Assembly (NCBI GenBank): GCA_944363005.1
Contig: CALVTV010000076.1
Span: forward strand, 1-9,451
Direction of reading: 5' to 3'
Length of the DNA stretch: 9,451 nt
Origin: an uncultured Clostridia bacterium
GTDB taxonomy: Bacteria > Bacillota > Clostridia > Christensenellales > Aristaeellaceae
Position numbers and translations under genes: made by a program. Shown here in pieces: positions 1 to 5,985 of the stretch (position 1 is its first letter; the number at the start of each line of letters is the position of its first letter). A model generated the notes under the pieces. That model saw only the letters and a program-made list of their open reading frames with translations. It had not been told where the DNA came from and made no database searches.

Positions 1-156
1 CTGCCGACGGCTGAAACCTCTTGGGGATTCAAGAGCTTCACGATGGACGACTACAACAAGCTGATCGAAGCGATTCGTTCGGGCGAGCTGGTTGTCTCCG
101 ATTCCCTGGAGCAGCCCGTCGTCGAGACGAATGTGACGGTTCAGTACATCGATTGA
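1..156 (+). CDS. C-terminal end of a probable BMP/Med-family ABC transporter solute-binding protein (partial)
   Basis: Fifty-one residues are open from the left edge to a tga at 154-156; the start lies outside the window. The tail has the pattern that ends many clostridial BMP (basic membrane protein/PnrA-like) binding proteins: GFKSFTMDDYNKLIEAIRSG, then a short variable stretch and an alternating beta-strand ending (TNVTVQYID). Proteins of this family are exported or lipid-anchored and deliver nucleosides or similar solutes to an ABC transporter. The gene is followed at once by a hairpin terminator, so it is the last gene of its transcript. The signal peptide and ligand-binding core are not visible, so the assignment rests on the tail alone. 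Another periplasmic-binding-protein family is possible; the reading frame is secure and the family moderately so. Confidence 0.55.
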   Translation: MPTAETSWGFKSFTMDDYNKLIEAIRSGELVVSDSLEQPVVETNVTVQYID

Positions 157-165
157 TGCATCTTT

Positions 166-198
166 AAAAAGGACAGGCTTTCGGGCCTGTCTTTTTCT
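166..198 (+). terminator. Rho-independent terminator after the upstream binding-protein gene
   Basis: A 7-bp perfect stem pairs GACAGGC (172-178) with GCCTGTC (185-191) around a 6-base loop TTTCGG, and is followed by TTTTT (192-196). A run of five A (166-170) precedes it, so it could also stop transcription from the other direction. It lies ten bases after the stop codon at 154-156. Confidence 0.9.
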
Positions 199-467
199 TA
201 TGCGAATTTTCTTGCCAAGAGGCTCAATCGGGCAGAGGATAGCGGAATTTGCGGGACGTATTCCACAAGGCAACCGGCAGCATGCGGTTTTGCAGGGATG
301 GCTTCTTCGCAGCCATATGCAAGCCGGATATGGCATTTGCGAGCATTGGAGTTTTGCAGCCATAAAAGATGACAAAATGTCTATTGTAAACCGCACTTTT
401 TGAAAATTAGAATCTGACTTCTGGCGGTCTTGTCTCGAAAACAGGAACTTTTGGGACAAAAAACGTG
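199..467. other. Gene-free stretch upstream of the phosphofructokinase promoter
   Basis: No convincing gene is present. The only open frame of note (200-403 plus, 67 codons, starting inside the terminator tail) has no ribosome-binding site and no recognisable motif. The stretch does hold small inverted repeats. ATGGCT (298-303) pairs with AGCCAT (311-316), and the overlapping GCCATAT (312-318) pairs with ATATGGC (328-334), so the two hairpins exclude each other. The 9-mer GTTTTGCAG occurs at 287-295 and again at 351-359. TTGTCTC (430-436) faces GGGACAA (453-459) just upstream of the promoter. Their function is unknown; all lie upstream of the promoter and so outside the main pfk mRNA. Confidence 0.5.
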
Positions 468-495
468 TTGAAAAACTGGATAAATATGCTATAAT
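468..495 (+). promoter_or_regulatory. Sigma-A-type promoter of the phosphofructokinase gene
   Basis: A -35 element TTGAAA (468-473; 5 of 6 match to TTGACA) is separated by 16 bases from a perfect -10 element TATAAT (490-495). TG at 487-488 makes it an extended -10. Transcription should start near 502, giving a short leader of about 27 bases before the ATG at 529. The strength of the elements fits a housekeeping glycolytic gene. Confidence 0.85.
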
Positions 496-528
496 GGAAC
501 TATCAAATTCATTTGCGGAGGTTACAAT

Positions 529-1752
529 ATGGGACGAAATGCCATCGTTGGTCAGAGCGGCGGACCGACTTCTGTCATCAACTCGAGTTTGGCGGGCGTT
601 TTGCAGGCTTGCCAAATGCGTGGTGCAGCGCACGTGTATGGCATGCTGCATGGCATCGAGGGTTTGCTCAAGGGGCGTGTGGTCGATTTGGGCGCGACGC
701 TCGGCTCCACGCTTGAAATTGAGCTGCTCAAGCGCAGCCCCTCCTCTTATTTGGGTAGTTGCCGCTATAAATTGCCCAGCGCCATGGAGCATCCGGAGAT
801 TTACGAGAATATGTTCGCGATTCTCAACCGGATGGATATTGGATATTTCTTCTACATTGGCGGAAACGATAGCATGGACACCATCTGCAAGCTTTCGGAT
901 TACGCCAGGCAGATTGGCAGTGATATTCGCTTTGTCGGCGTTCCCAAGACCATCGATAACGATTTGATGGGTACGGATCATACGCCTGGTTATGGTTCGG
1001 CGGCCAAATACATCGGAATTGTGATGAAGGAACTCATTCGCGACGCGACGGTGTATGGAACAAAATATGTAACGATCGTTGAAATCATGGGCCGAAACGC
1101 CGGTTGGCTTACGGCTGCGGCGGCGCTTGCGCAGGGCGAGGATTGCGAGGGTGTCGATTTGATTTGCCTGCCCGAGGTGCCCTTTGATCCGGACAAGTTT
1201 ATAACGAAGGTTGAAACGCTGCAAAAGGAGCGGGCTTCCATCGTTGTGGCGGTTTCCGAAGGCGTGAAGCTGGCCGACGGGCGCTATGTCTGCGAACTGG
1301 CCGACGACGTGCATTCCGTTGACGCCTTTGGCCATAAGAGTCTGACGGGCACGGCGCGCTATTTGTCCAATCTGGTTGCCAGAAATTTGGAAACCAAGAC
1401 GCGCTCCATTGAGCTCTCGACGCTGCAACGCTGTGCGGCGCATGTGACCAGTCGCACGGATGTGACGGAAGCGTATCAGGTTGGCGGTGCGGCGGCAAAG
1501 GCGGCGTTTGAGGGCCATACCGGCGTGATGGTGGGCATCAAGCGCATTTCAAACGACCCTTATCAGAGCACGACGGAACTTCGCGACATTCACGAAGTTG
1601 CCAATTTTGAAAAGAAGATCCCGCTGGAGTGGATCAATGAGTACAGAACCGGTATGAAGCACGAATTCCTTTCGTATGCGCGCCCGCTGATTCAGGCGGA
1701 ACTGACGCCGGTTTACATTGACGGTCTGCCGCGTCATATTTATCTCAAGTGA
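529..1752 (+). CDS. pfp: Pyrophosphate-dependent 6-phosphofructokinase (diphosphate--fructose-6-phosphate 1-phosphotransferase)
   Basis: This 407-residue cytosolic enzyme phosphorylates fructose 6-phosphate to fructose 1,6-bisphosphate, most likely with pyrophosphate instead of ATP. The PFK fold is plain: SGGPTSVIN (10-18) in the phosphoryl-donor loop, GGNDS (111-115), PKTIDND (139-145) with the catalytic Asp143, and the substrate-binding MGR (187-189). Two positions argue for pyrophosphate: Asp114 where ATP enzymes have Gly (GGDGS), and Lys140 where ATP enzymes have Gly (PGTIDND). Length and motifs match the clostridial PPi-PFK group. The start at 529 is supported by GGAGG at 517-521, 7 bases upstream, and by the promoter at 468-495. 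The gene is a single transcription unit ending at a strong terminator. Family is certain; donor specificity is inferred from residues. Confidence 0.93.
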   Translation: MGRNAIVGQSGGPTSVINSSLAGVLQACQMRGAAHVYGMLHGIEGLLKGRVVDLGATLGSTLEIELLKRSPSSYLGSCRYKLPSAMEHPEIYENMFAILNRMDIGYFFYIGGNDSMDTICKLSDYARQIGSDIRFVGVPKTIDNDLMGTDHTPGYGSAAKYIGIVMKELIRDATVYGTKYVTIVEIMGRNAGWLTAAAALAQGEDCEGVDLICLPEVPFDPDKFITKVETLQKERASIVVAVSEGVKLADGRYVCELADDVHSVDAFGHKSLTGTARYLSNLVARNLETKTRSIELSTLQRCAAHVTSRTDVTEAYQVGGAAAKAAFEGHTGVMVGIKRISNDPYQSTTELRDIHEVANFEKKIPLEWINEYRTGMKHEFLSYARPLIQAELTPVYIDGLPRHIYLK

Positions 1753-1784
1753 TTTTCATTCATTTCGAAAAAGCACAAGAAAAC

Positions 1785-1826
1785 GACCTCCCGAAGCGAG
1801 CCTGTCTCGAACGGGAGGTCTTTTTA
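1785..1826. terminator. Two-way terminator after the phosphofructokinase gene
   Basis: A 9-bp perfect stem pairs GACCTCCCG (1785-1793) with CGGGAGGTC (1812-1820). An inner CGAG/CTCG pairing (1797-1800 with 1806-1809) shortens the 18-base loop. TTTTT follows on the plus strand (1821-1825). On the minus strand the stem is followed by GTTTTCTT, so it may also stop transcripts of the facing YcxB-like gene, which ends about 170 bases away. The bases from 1827 to 1998 hold no supported gene. Confidence 0.9.
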
Positions 1827-1998
1827 TGGTCGGTTGCCAATCTGGCGAAGGCATTACAGTGCGCCTCTCAGTCGGCTTTTTTCGTGAAGGACGACCATTT
1901 GCGGCGCGCCAATGCGGGTTGCCCGGACATTACGCCTCAATTGCCGTATCTCGATTTGCGCGGATTCAAGAAATTGACAAACGTGTGAACAGCATGGA

Positions 1999-2541
1999 TT
2001 ACGGATGCTGGCCGTGCAGTTTTTCCTTCGGGAGACACTCTTCCAAAAAAGACCAGAGCTCGGAAGGGGAGAGGTCGCCCTGTCCGTCCGGCAGAATGAA
2101 TGCGCGGGACGCCGTCGCATAGAGGTACGTCGCCTGTTGCCCGCGCCAGATTCCCATCACGTTTTCCCAGGGAAGCACGACCTCCGCTTCCTCCTTCATG
2201 TTGTTGATGATGTGCACGTCGGTCTTGCTGAGGTTGAGGGTATAGACAAGCTTCGGCTTTTGGAGGGAGAGCCGCTTGACCTGGCTATTGAGCTGCAAAA
2301 AGAAATTGAGGAAATAGCAGGCGGGAAGACCAATACCAACCGCCAGCAGCACGCTTCCCAACAAAGCGGACTGTTCTTTGTCCGTCAAAGAAAAACAGAG
2401 CACGGAAAACGCAATGAAAATCGCCGAAAACACGGCAGGTGAAAGCCAACGGCGGCGGAGGATAAATGTATCAAACAGACCAAACCTCCGAAATTGCTTT
2501 GCGTCCATGGATACGGGAATTGTGACAGAATCCCTTTGCAT
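1999..2541 (-). CDS. YcxB-like two-helix membrane protein
   Basis: A 180-residue protein. It has a short N-terminal strand region with basic residues up to Arg31, two membrane segments (about 32-52 and 58-80), then a soluble C-terminal domain rich in beta strands. The tail has the YcxB-like layout: an LVYTLNLSKTDVHI strand, a charged turn, VVLPWENV with Trp125, and a TSRAFILP-like strand ending near 151, then a helix (158-170). The family is widespread in Firmicutes and its function is unknown. The start at 2541 is chosen because AGGAGG (2548-2553 on the plus coordinates, reverse strand) sits 6 bases upstream; two earlier in-frame starts at 2604 (GTG) and 2595 (ATG) have no ribosome-binding site and lie in the promoter region. 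It is transcribed divergently from dctP and converges on the phosphofructokinase gene. No link to either pathway is evident. The family call is moderate; that it is a real gene is secure. Confidence 0.75.
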   Translation of the reverse strand: MQRDSVTIPVSMDAKQFRRFGLFDTFILRRRWLSPAVFSAIFIAFSVLCFSLTDKEQSALLGSVLLAVGIGLPACYFLNFFLQLNSQVKRLSLQKPKLVYTLNLSKTDVHIINNMKEEAEVVLPWENVMGIWRGQQATYLYATASRAFILPDGQGDLSPSELWSFLEECLPKEKLHGQHP

Positions 2542-2547
2542 AAAGTA

Positions 2548-2553
2548 CCTCCT
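2548..2553 (-). promoter_or_regulatory. Ribosome-binding site deciding the start of the YcxB-like gene
   Basis: Read on the minus strand this is a perfect AGGAGG, 6 bases before the ATG at 2541-2539. It sets the protein at 180 residues instead of the 201 of the longest open frame. Confidence 0.9.
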
Positions 2554-2585
2554 GACCGGCGAATGCCGAAATTGATCTAAGGAGT

Positions 2586-2614
2586 ATTCTGTCATAGATT
2601 GCACAGAATTGCAA
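2586..2614 (-). promoter_or_regulatory. Candidate promoter of the YcxB-like gene with an embedded inverted repeat
   Basis: On the minus strand, TTGCAA (2614-2609) and CAGAAT (2591-2586) are spaced by 17 bases, with TG one base before the -10 (extended form). Both boxes are imperfect. The same segment holds a perfect 7-bp inverted repeat, ATTCTGT (2586-2592) and ACAGAAT (2603-2609), with a 10-base spacer; it covers the -10 and touches the -35, a good place for a repressor. The regulator is unknown. Confidence 0.4.
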
Positions 2615-2680
2615 GCCCCTATTTTTTGTGCAGAGAAGTAAAATTAAATCAAGTAAAAACTGAAAAATTGCCTAAGTGAT

Positions 2681-2703
2681 ATTCTAGAATGAAAGAAAGT
2701 TCT
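2681..2703. repeat. Short palindromes upstream of the dctP promoter
   Basis: ATTCTAGAAT (2681-2690) is a perfect 10-base palindrome. It is followed by AGAA-AG-TTCT (2694-2703). Both end about 10 to 22 bases before the candidate dctP -35 box and use the same TTCT/AGAA half-sites as the inverted repeat at 2586-2609. They could be operator sites, but such short palindromes also arise by chance in AT-rich DNA. Confidence 0.3.
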
Positions 2704-2712
2704 CAAAAATGC

Positions 2713-2742
2713 TGGACAAAACTTGGTGTATTGTGTTATGAT
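2713..2742 (+). promoter_or_regulatory. Promoter of the TRAP transporter operon
   Basis: TGGACA (2713-2718; 5 of 6 match to TTGACA) and TATGAT (2737-2742; 5 of 6 match to TATAAT) are 18 bases apart. TG at 2734-2735 makes an extended -10. Transcription from about 2749 would give a leader of some 57 bases before the dctP ATG at 2806. Confidence 0.7.
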
Positions 2743-2805
2743 ATGTTTAACAATCGCTGGAAGGCGTCGTGCGTTCCCGCGAAAAAAAACAGGAGGCAAA
2801 CTGTT

Positions 2806-3789
2806 ATGAAGAAGCTTGTAACTCTCGTTCTGGCTTTGGCTCTGGTGCTCTGCGCTGTGGCAGCCATGGCTGAGCCCGTCACCCTGACCTACGCCGAGGT
2901 TAACCCGCTGGATACCATCGTGGGCCAGACGGCGACTGCCTTCAAGGAGAAGGTGGAAGAGCTCTCCGGTGGCGAAATCATCATCGACGTTCAGGCGTCC
3001 GGCGTTCTGGGCTCTGAAGCGCAGATCCTCGACGGCATCCTGATGGGCGGCGACACCGTCGACATCTCCCGCATTTCTGCCTTCGCGCTGACCAGCTACG
3101 GCTGCCAGAAGGCGATGCTGCTCTCCATCCCCTACACCTTCGTTTCCCGCGAGCACTTCTGGAACTTCGCCAACAGCGATCTGGCTGACGAGTTCCTCGC
3201 TGAGCCGCAGGAGCTGGGCCTGCCGCTGCGCGGCCTGTTCTATGGCGAGGAGGGCTTCCGTCACTTCTTCACCAACTACCCGGTCAATTCCATCGAGGAT
3301 CTGGCTGGCAAGAAGATCCGCGTTTCCGAGGACCCGGTCATGCGTGGCATGGTTGAGGACCTGAGCGCCAACCCGACCATCGTGGCCTTCACCGAGCTGT
3401 ACTCCGCTCTGCAGACCGGCGTCTGCGACGGCGCTGAGCAGCCGATTGCGAACTACCGCTCTGGCGCGTTCCCGGAGGTCGCTCCGTACCTGATCCTGGA
3501 CGGCCACACGCTGGGCGCCATCCAGGTCGTCATCACCGACAGTGCCTGGAACAAGCTCACCGAGCAGCAGCAGGCTTGGATCATGGAAGCTTCCGAGTAT
3601 GCTTCCAACTTCAACGCTGAGCTCTCCGCTTCCGAAGAGGCGAAGGTGCTGGAGCTGTTGAAGGAAGAGGGCGTCACCGTGGTTGAGGTCGAGGACAAGA
3701 CCCCGTGGATGGAAGCCTGCAAGAACACCATCGAGGCGAACACCGCGAGCCAGGCTGAACTCTATCAGCAGATTCTGGATATGCAGTAA
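2806..3789 (+). CDS. dctP: TRAP transporter solute-binding protein, DctP family
   Basis: A 327-residue exported protein that captures a small organic anion outside the membrane and hands it to the DctQM pair. Residues 1-22 form a signal peptide: MKK, a Leu/Val/Ala core, and AMA before Glu23. There is a Cys at 16, but the preceding LVL is a poor lipobox, so signal peptidase I cleavage is more likely. The DctP fold is seen in ASGVLGSEAQILDG (64-77), the KKIRV segment (169-173) whose Arg172 sits where TRAP binding proteins hold the substrate carboxylate, and ALQTGVCDGAEQP (201-213). AGGAGG (2791-2796) lies 9 bases before the ATG; the longer open frame from 2689 would place the signal peptide internally and is rejected. 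Leucine codons are almost all CTG or CTC, unlike the pfp gene, suggesting high expression. First gene of dctPQM. The substrate cannot be read from the sequence. Confidence 0.95.
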   Translation: MKKLVTLVLALALVLCAVAAMAEPVTLTYAEVNPLDTIVGQTATAFKEKVEELSGGEIIIDVQASGVLGSEAQILDGILMGGDTVDISRISAFALTSYGCQKAMLLSIPYTFVSREHFWNFANSDLADEFLAEPQELGLPLRGLFYGEEGFRHFFTNYPVNSIEDLAGKKIRVSEDPVMRGMVEDLSANPTIVAFTELYSALQTGVCDGAEQPIANYRSGAFPEVAPYLILDGHTLGAIQVVITDSAWNKLTEQQQAWIMEASEYASNFNAELSASEEAKVLELLKEEGVTVVEVEDKTPWMEACKNTIEANTASQAELYQQILDMQ

Positions 3790-3812
3790 TTGCTAAGTCA
3801 ACAGACTCCAAA

Positions 3813-3858
3813 GGAAGGGGGGTGCGGGGAAAGTATCCCTGCACCCTCCTTTTCTTTT
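3813..3858 (+). terminator. Terminator-like hairpin between dctP and dctQ
   Basis: Bases 3813-3829 pair with 3837-3853 through about 17 bp, including four G-U pairs, around a 7-base loop (3830-3836). The tail is T-rich (TTTTCTTTT, 3850-3858). It lies 23 bases after the dctP stop with no evident promoter before dctQ. It is therefore best read as a partial terminator and 3'-end stabiliser that lets most transcripts end after dctP, so that binding protein exceeds the membrane subunits. Confidence 0.85.
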
Positions 3859-3863
3859 CCGTT

Positions 3864-3879
3864 AAGATACCTTTATCTT
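3864..3879 (+). promoter_or_regulatory. Small hairpin just before the dctQ ribosome-binding site
   Basis: AAGATA (3864-3869) pairs perfectly with TATCTT (3874-3879) around CCTT. It ends 6 bases before the weak ribosome-binding site AAAGGA at 3886-3891. It may modulate dctQ translation or protect the 5' end of a processed dctQM mRNA; this is inference, and the stem is weak (AT-rich). Confidence 0.4.
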
Positions 3880-3885
3880 CTTGTG

Positions 3886-3891
3886 AAAGGA
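3886..3891 (+). promoter_or_regulatory. Ribosome-binding site of dctQ, start ambiguous
   Basis: AAAGGA is the only Shine-Dalgarno-like run here. It is 4 bases from the GTG at 3896 (short) and 13 bases from the in-frame ATG at 3905 (long). Neither spacing is ideal, so either codon could be the start; the difference is three residues. Confidence 0.6.
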
Positions 3892-3895
3892 TCGT

Positions 3896-4438
3896 GTGAA
3901 GATCATGCCAAAGATTTTCCAGACTCTTGACAAGATCAGACCGCTCTATGACTGGACTTACAAAATTGTCATGTTCATTTGTAAGCTCCTGCTTGTGGCG
4001 GATATCTTGATCACAACCATGTCTGTGTGTGGACGCTATATTTCCTTTATCCCCGATCCGGCCTGGACGGAACAGATCGTTTTGACCTGTATGATCTACA
4101 TGGCTGTTCTCTCTGCAACATTGGCGATCCGTAAAGGTGCGCATATCCGCATGACGGCATTGGATTCCTTTTTGCCCAAAAAGCTCGTGCACATTCTGGA
4201 CCTGCTTTCGGATATTGCCGTGATGATTCTGGGCATTATCCTGCTGGTTCAGGGCTACAAAGTGTTCATGTCTCCGCTGGCGCAGTTCGGCAAGTATGAG
4301 TCGTTGCCCTGGTTGAGCCGTAAGTGGATGTATTTCCCGATTCCGCTGGCTGGCGCATCCATGATTATCTTTGAAATCGAGCAAATTTACGGCCACATCA
4401 AGGTGTTCTTTGTGCCGGAAGAGAAGGAGGTGGCGTGA
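3896..4438 (+). CDS. dctQ: TRAP transporter small membrane subunit, DctQ family
   Basis: A 180-residue (177 if started at the ATG 3905) integral membrane protein. It is the small subunit that pairs with DctM in the sodium-driven import complex in the cytoplasmic membrane. Four hydrophobic segments are visible (about 22-45, 58-78, 100-120 and 145-162). The DctQ signature lies after the second: a WTEQ at 57-60 and RKGAHIRM at 79-86, matching the usual R-x-G-x-H-I core. Length is normal for the family. It is separated from dctP by 106 bases holding a terminator-like hairpin, and its stop codon directly abuts the dctM start, so dctQ and dctM are probably coupled in translation. The GTG start and weak ribosome-binding site suggest lower expression than dctP. 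Confidence 0.93.
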   Translation: MKIMPKIFQTLDKIRPLYDWTYKIVMFICKLLLVADILITTMSVCGRYISFIPDPAWTEQIVLTCMIYMAVLSATLAIRKGAHIRMTALDSFLPKKLVHILDLLSDIAVMILGIILLVQGYKVFMSPLAQFGKYESLPWLSRKWMYFPIPLAGASMIIFEIEQIYGHIKVFFVPEEKEVA

Positions 4439-5761
4439 GTGAACGCTGAAATTTTCTCTACCATCGTCCTTCTGGGCAGCTTTCTGGTCATGATCTTTTT
4501 GCGCTTCCCGATCGCCTACGCAGTTGGCCTGTCTACCGTATTTTGTCTGCTCTCCCAGGGCCAGGCGCTGGTTACCTTGCCGCAGCAGATGGTCAAGGGC
4601 ATTTGGTCCTATAGCCTGATGGCGGTTCCGTTCTTCATCACCATGGGCGTGCTGATGGGTACGGGCGGTATCAGTGACAAGCTGATTGCTCTGGCCAACT
4701 CCCTGGTTGGCTGGATGCGCGGCGGTCTGGCGATGGTGAACATCGTGGCCTCCTACTTCTTCGGCGGCATTTCCGGCTCCGCTGCGGCGGATACGGCTTC
4801 TCTGGGTTCTATTCTGATCCCGATGATGGTGAACGAGGGGTATGATGATGACTTCTCCATTGCCGTTACCATCACCTCCTCTTGCGAGGGCCTGCTGGTT
4901 CCTCCGAGCCACAACATGGTCATTTACGCGACGACTGCGGGCGGCATTTCCGTCGGCAGCCTCTTCCTGGCGGGCTATCTGCCGGGCGCGTTGCTGGCGC
5001 TGTGCCTGATGGTCGGCTCCTATATTCTTTCCGTCAAGCGCAATTATCCCAAGGGCGAACCGTTCAAGATGAAGAACTTCCTGAAGCAGTTGAGCGTTTC
5101 GTTCTGGGCACTGGCTGCGGTCGTCATCGTCGTCTTTGGCGTCGTGGGCGGTGTGTTCACGGCGACGGAGTCTGCGGCTATCGCGGTCATCTATTCCCTG
5201 TTTGTCTCCGTGTTCATTTACAAGGGACTCAACTGGAAGGGCGTTTGGAATGCGCTTGAACAGTGTGTGGAAACGCTGGCCATCGTTTTGATCCTGATTG
5301 CGACGTCCTCGGCGTTCGGCTATTGCCTGACGACGCTGCACGTGCCGAGCATGGCGGCCAATCTGGTCACCAGCATTTCCGACAACCCGATCGTCATTGC
5401 CATGCTGATCAACATCATCCTGCTCATCCTGGGCATGATCATGGACATGGCGCCGATTATTTTGATTGCTACGCCGATTCTGTTGCCGCTGGCGACCTCT
5501 GCTGGCATCGACCCGATCCAGTTTGGTATCATGGTCGTGCTCAACTGCGGTATCGGCCTGCTGACTCCGCCTGTTGGCGCGGTGTTGTTCATTGGTTGCG
5601 CCGTCGGCAAGCGCCCGATGGAGAAGGTGGTCAAGGAAACGCTGCCTTTCTATCTGTGCATGATCATTGCGCTGCTGCTGATCACGTTTATCCCGGAAAT
5701 CTCGCTTATTATTCCGAAGGTGTTCGGCGGTTATACGACAACGTATACGGGCATCCTGTAA
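4439..5761 (+). CDS. dctM: TRAP transporter large membrane subunit, DctM family
   Basis: A 440-residue polytopic membrane protein, the transport-competent subunit of the tripartite ATP-independent periplasmic transporter, which moves the substrate with sodium ions. Family motifs appear in order: SLMAVPFFITMG (59-70), GGISGSAAADTASLGSILIP (109-128), GYLPG (179-183), GVFTATESAA (238-247), MDMAPIILIATPILLPLA (335-352) and GIGLLTPPVG (371-380). About a dozen hydrophobic segments and the internal duplication of the two transport halves are as expected. The GTG start at 4439 follows the dctQ tga with no gap and has AAGGAGG (4424-4430) 8 bases upstream, inside dctQ. Last gene of the operon; a strong terminator follows 57 bases after the stop. 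No missing motif or frameshift seen. Confidence 0.96.
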   Translation: MNAEIFSTIVLLGSFLVMIFLRFPIAYAVGLSTVFCLLSQGQALVTLPQQMVKGIWSYSLMAVPFFITMGVLMGTGGISDKLIALANSLVGWMRGGLAMVNIVASYFFGGISGSAAADTASLGSILIPMMVNEGYDDDFSIAVTITSSCEGLLVPPSHNMVIYATTAGGISVGSLFLAGYLPGALLALCLMVGSYILSVKRNYPKGEPFKMKNFLKQLSVSFWALAAVVIVVFGVVGGVFTATESAAIAVIYSLFVSVFIYKGLNWKGVWNALEQCVETLAIVLILIATSSAFGYCLTTLHVPSMAANLVTSISDNPIVIAMLINIILLILGMIMDMAPIILIATPILLPLATSAGIDPIQFGIMVVLNCGIGLLTPPVGAVLFIGCAVGKRPMEKVVKETLPFYLCMIIALLLITFIPEISLIIPKVFGGYTTTYTGIL

Positions 5762-5815
5762 TGTGCGACGACCGCGTGTGAAGCGGACGAGAGCGTACAG
5801 TGCTTCTCACAAAAA

Positions 5816-5860
5816 TTACGGCCCCACTTCAACTTGGTTTGAAGTGAGGCCGTTTTTTTA
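5816..5860. terminator. Two-way terminator between the TRAP operon and dnaE
   Basis: ACGGCC (5818-5823) pairs with GGCCGT (5848-5853) and CACTTCAA (5825-5832) with TTGAAGTG (5839-5846), with one C/A mismatch (5824/5847) and a 6-base loop. Seven T (5853-5859) follow on the plus strand. On the minus strand the stem runs into AATTTTTG, so it should also end the dnaE transcript, which stops at 5986. Bases 5861-5985 show no gene. Confidence 0.92.
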
Positions 5861-5985
5861 CGGTGTATCAAAGTGATGCCGTTAAAGAAAAACTAGCCGG
5901 TGCACAAGACAAAGGGGAAATTCGGAAAGCGCGCCTTCTCTGGGCGGCAATGGTTCAATTCACATCTTTTCTGAATTGCATATCG

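Noticed and set aside
200..403. A 67-codon plus-strand frame between the first terminator and the pfp promoter
   Set aside because: It has no ribosome-binding site (the bases before it are the terminator T-run), no promoter and no recognisable motif.
1749..1988. A 79-codon plus-strand frame crossing the pfp terminator
   Set aside because: Its start overlaps the pfp stop, it reads through the terminator stem, and the sequence matches nothing I recognise. The part after 1826 could be a decayed gene end, but nothing shows it.
2005..2442. A 145-codon plus-strand frame opposite the YcxB-like gene
   Set aside because: Shadow frame of low complexity; the minus-strand gene has a perfect ribosome-binding site, membrane segments and family layout.
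2644..3507. A 287-codon open frame on the minus strand opposite dctP
   Set aside because: It mirrors the strongly codon-biased dctP gene and runs through the divergent promoter region; no motif or ribosome-binding site supports it.
3674..5341. A 555-codon open frame on the minus strand opposite dctQ and dctM
   Set aside because: It is rich in Gln, Arg, His, Asn and Asp, the expected mirror of Leu/Ile/Val-rich membrane proteins. It lacks a ribosome-binding site and any recognisable domain, and the plus-strand genes have full family motifs.
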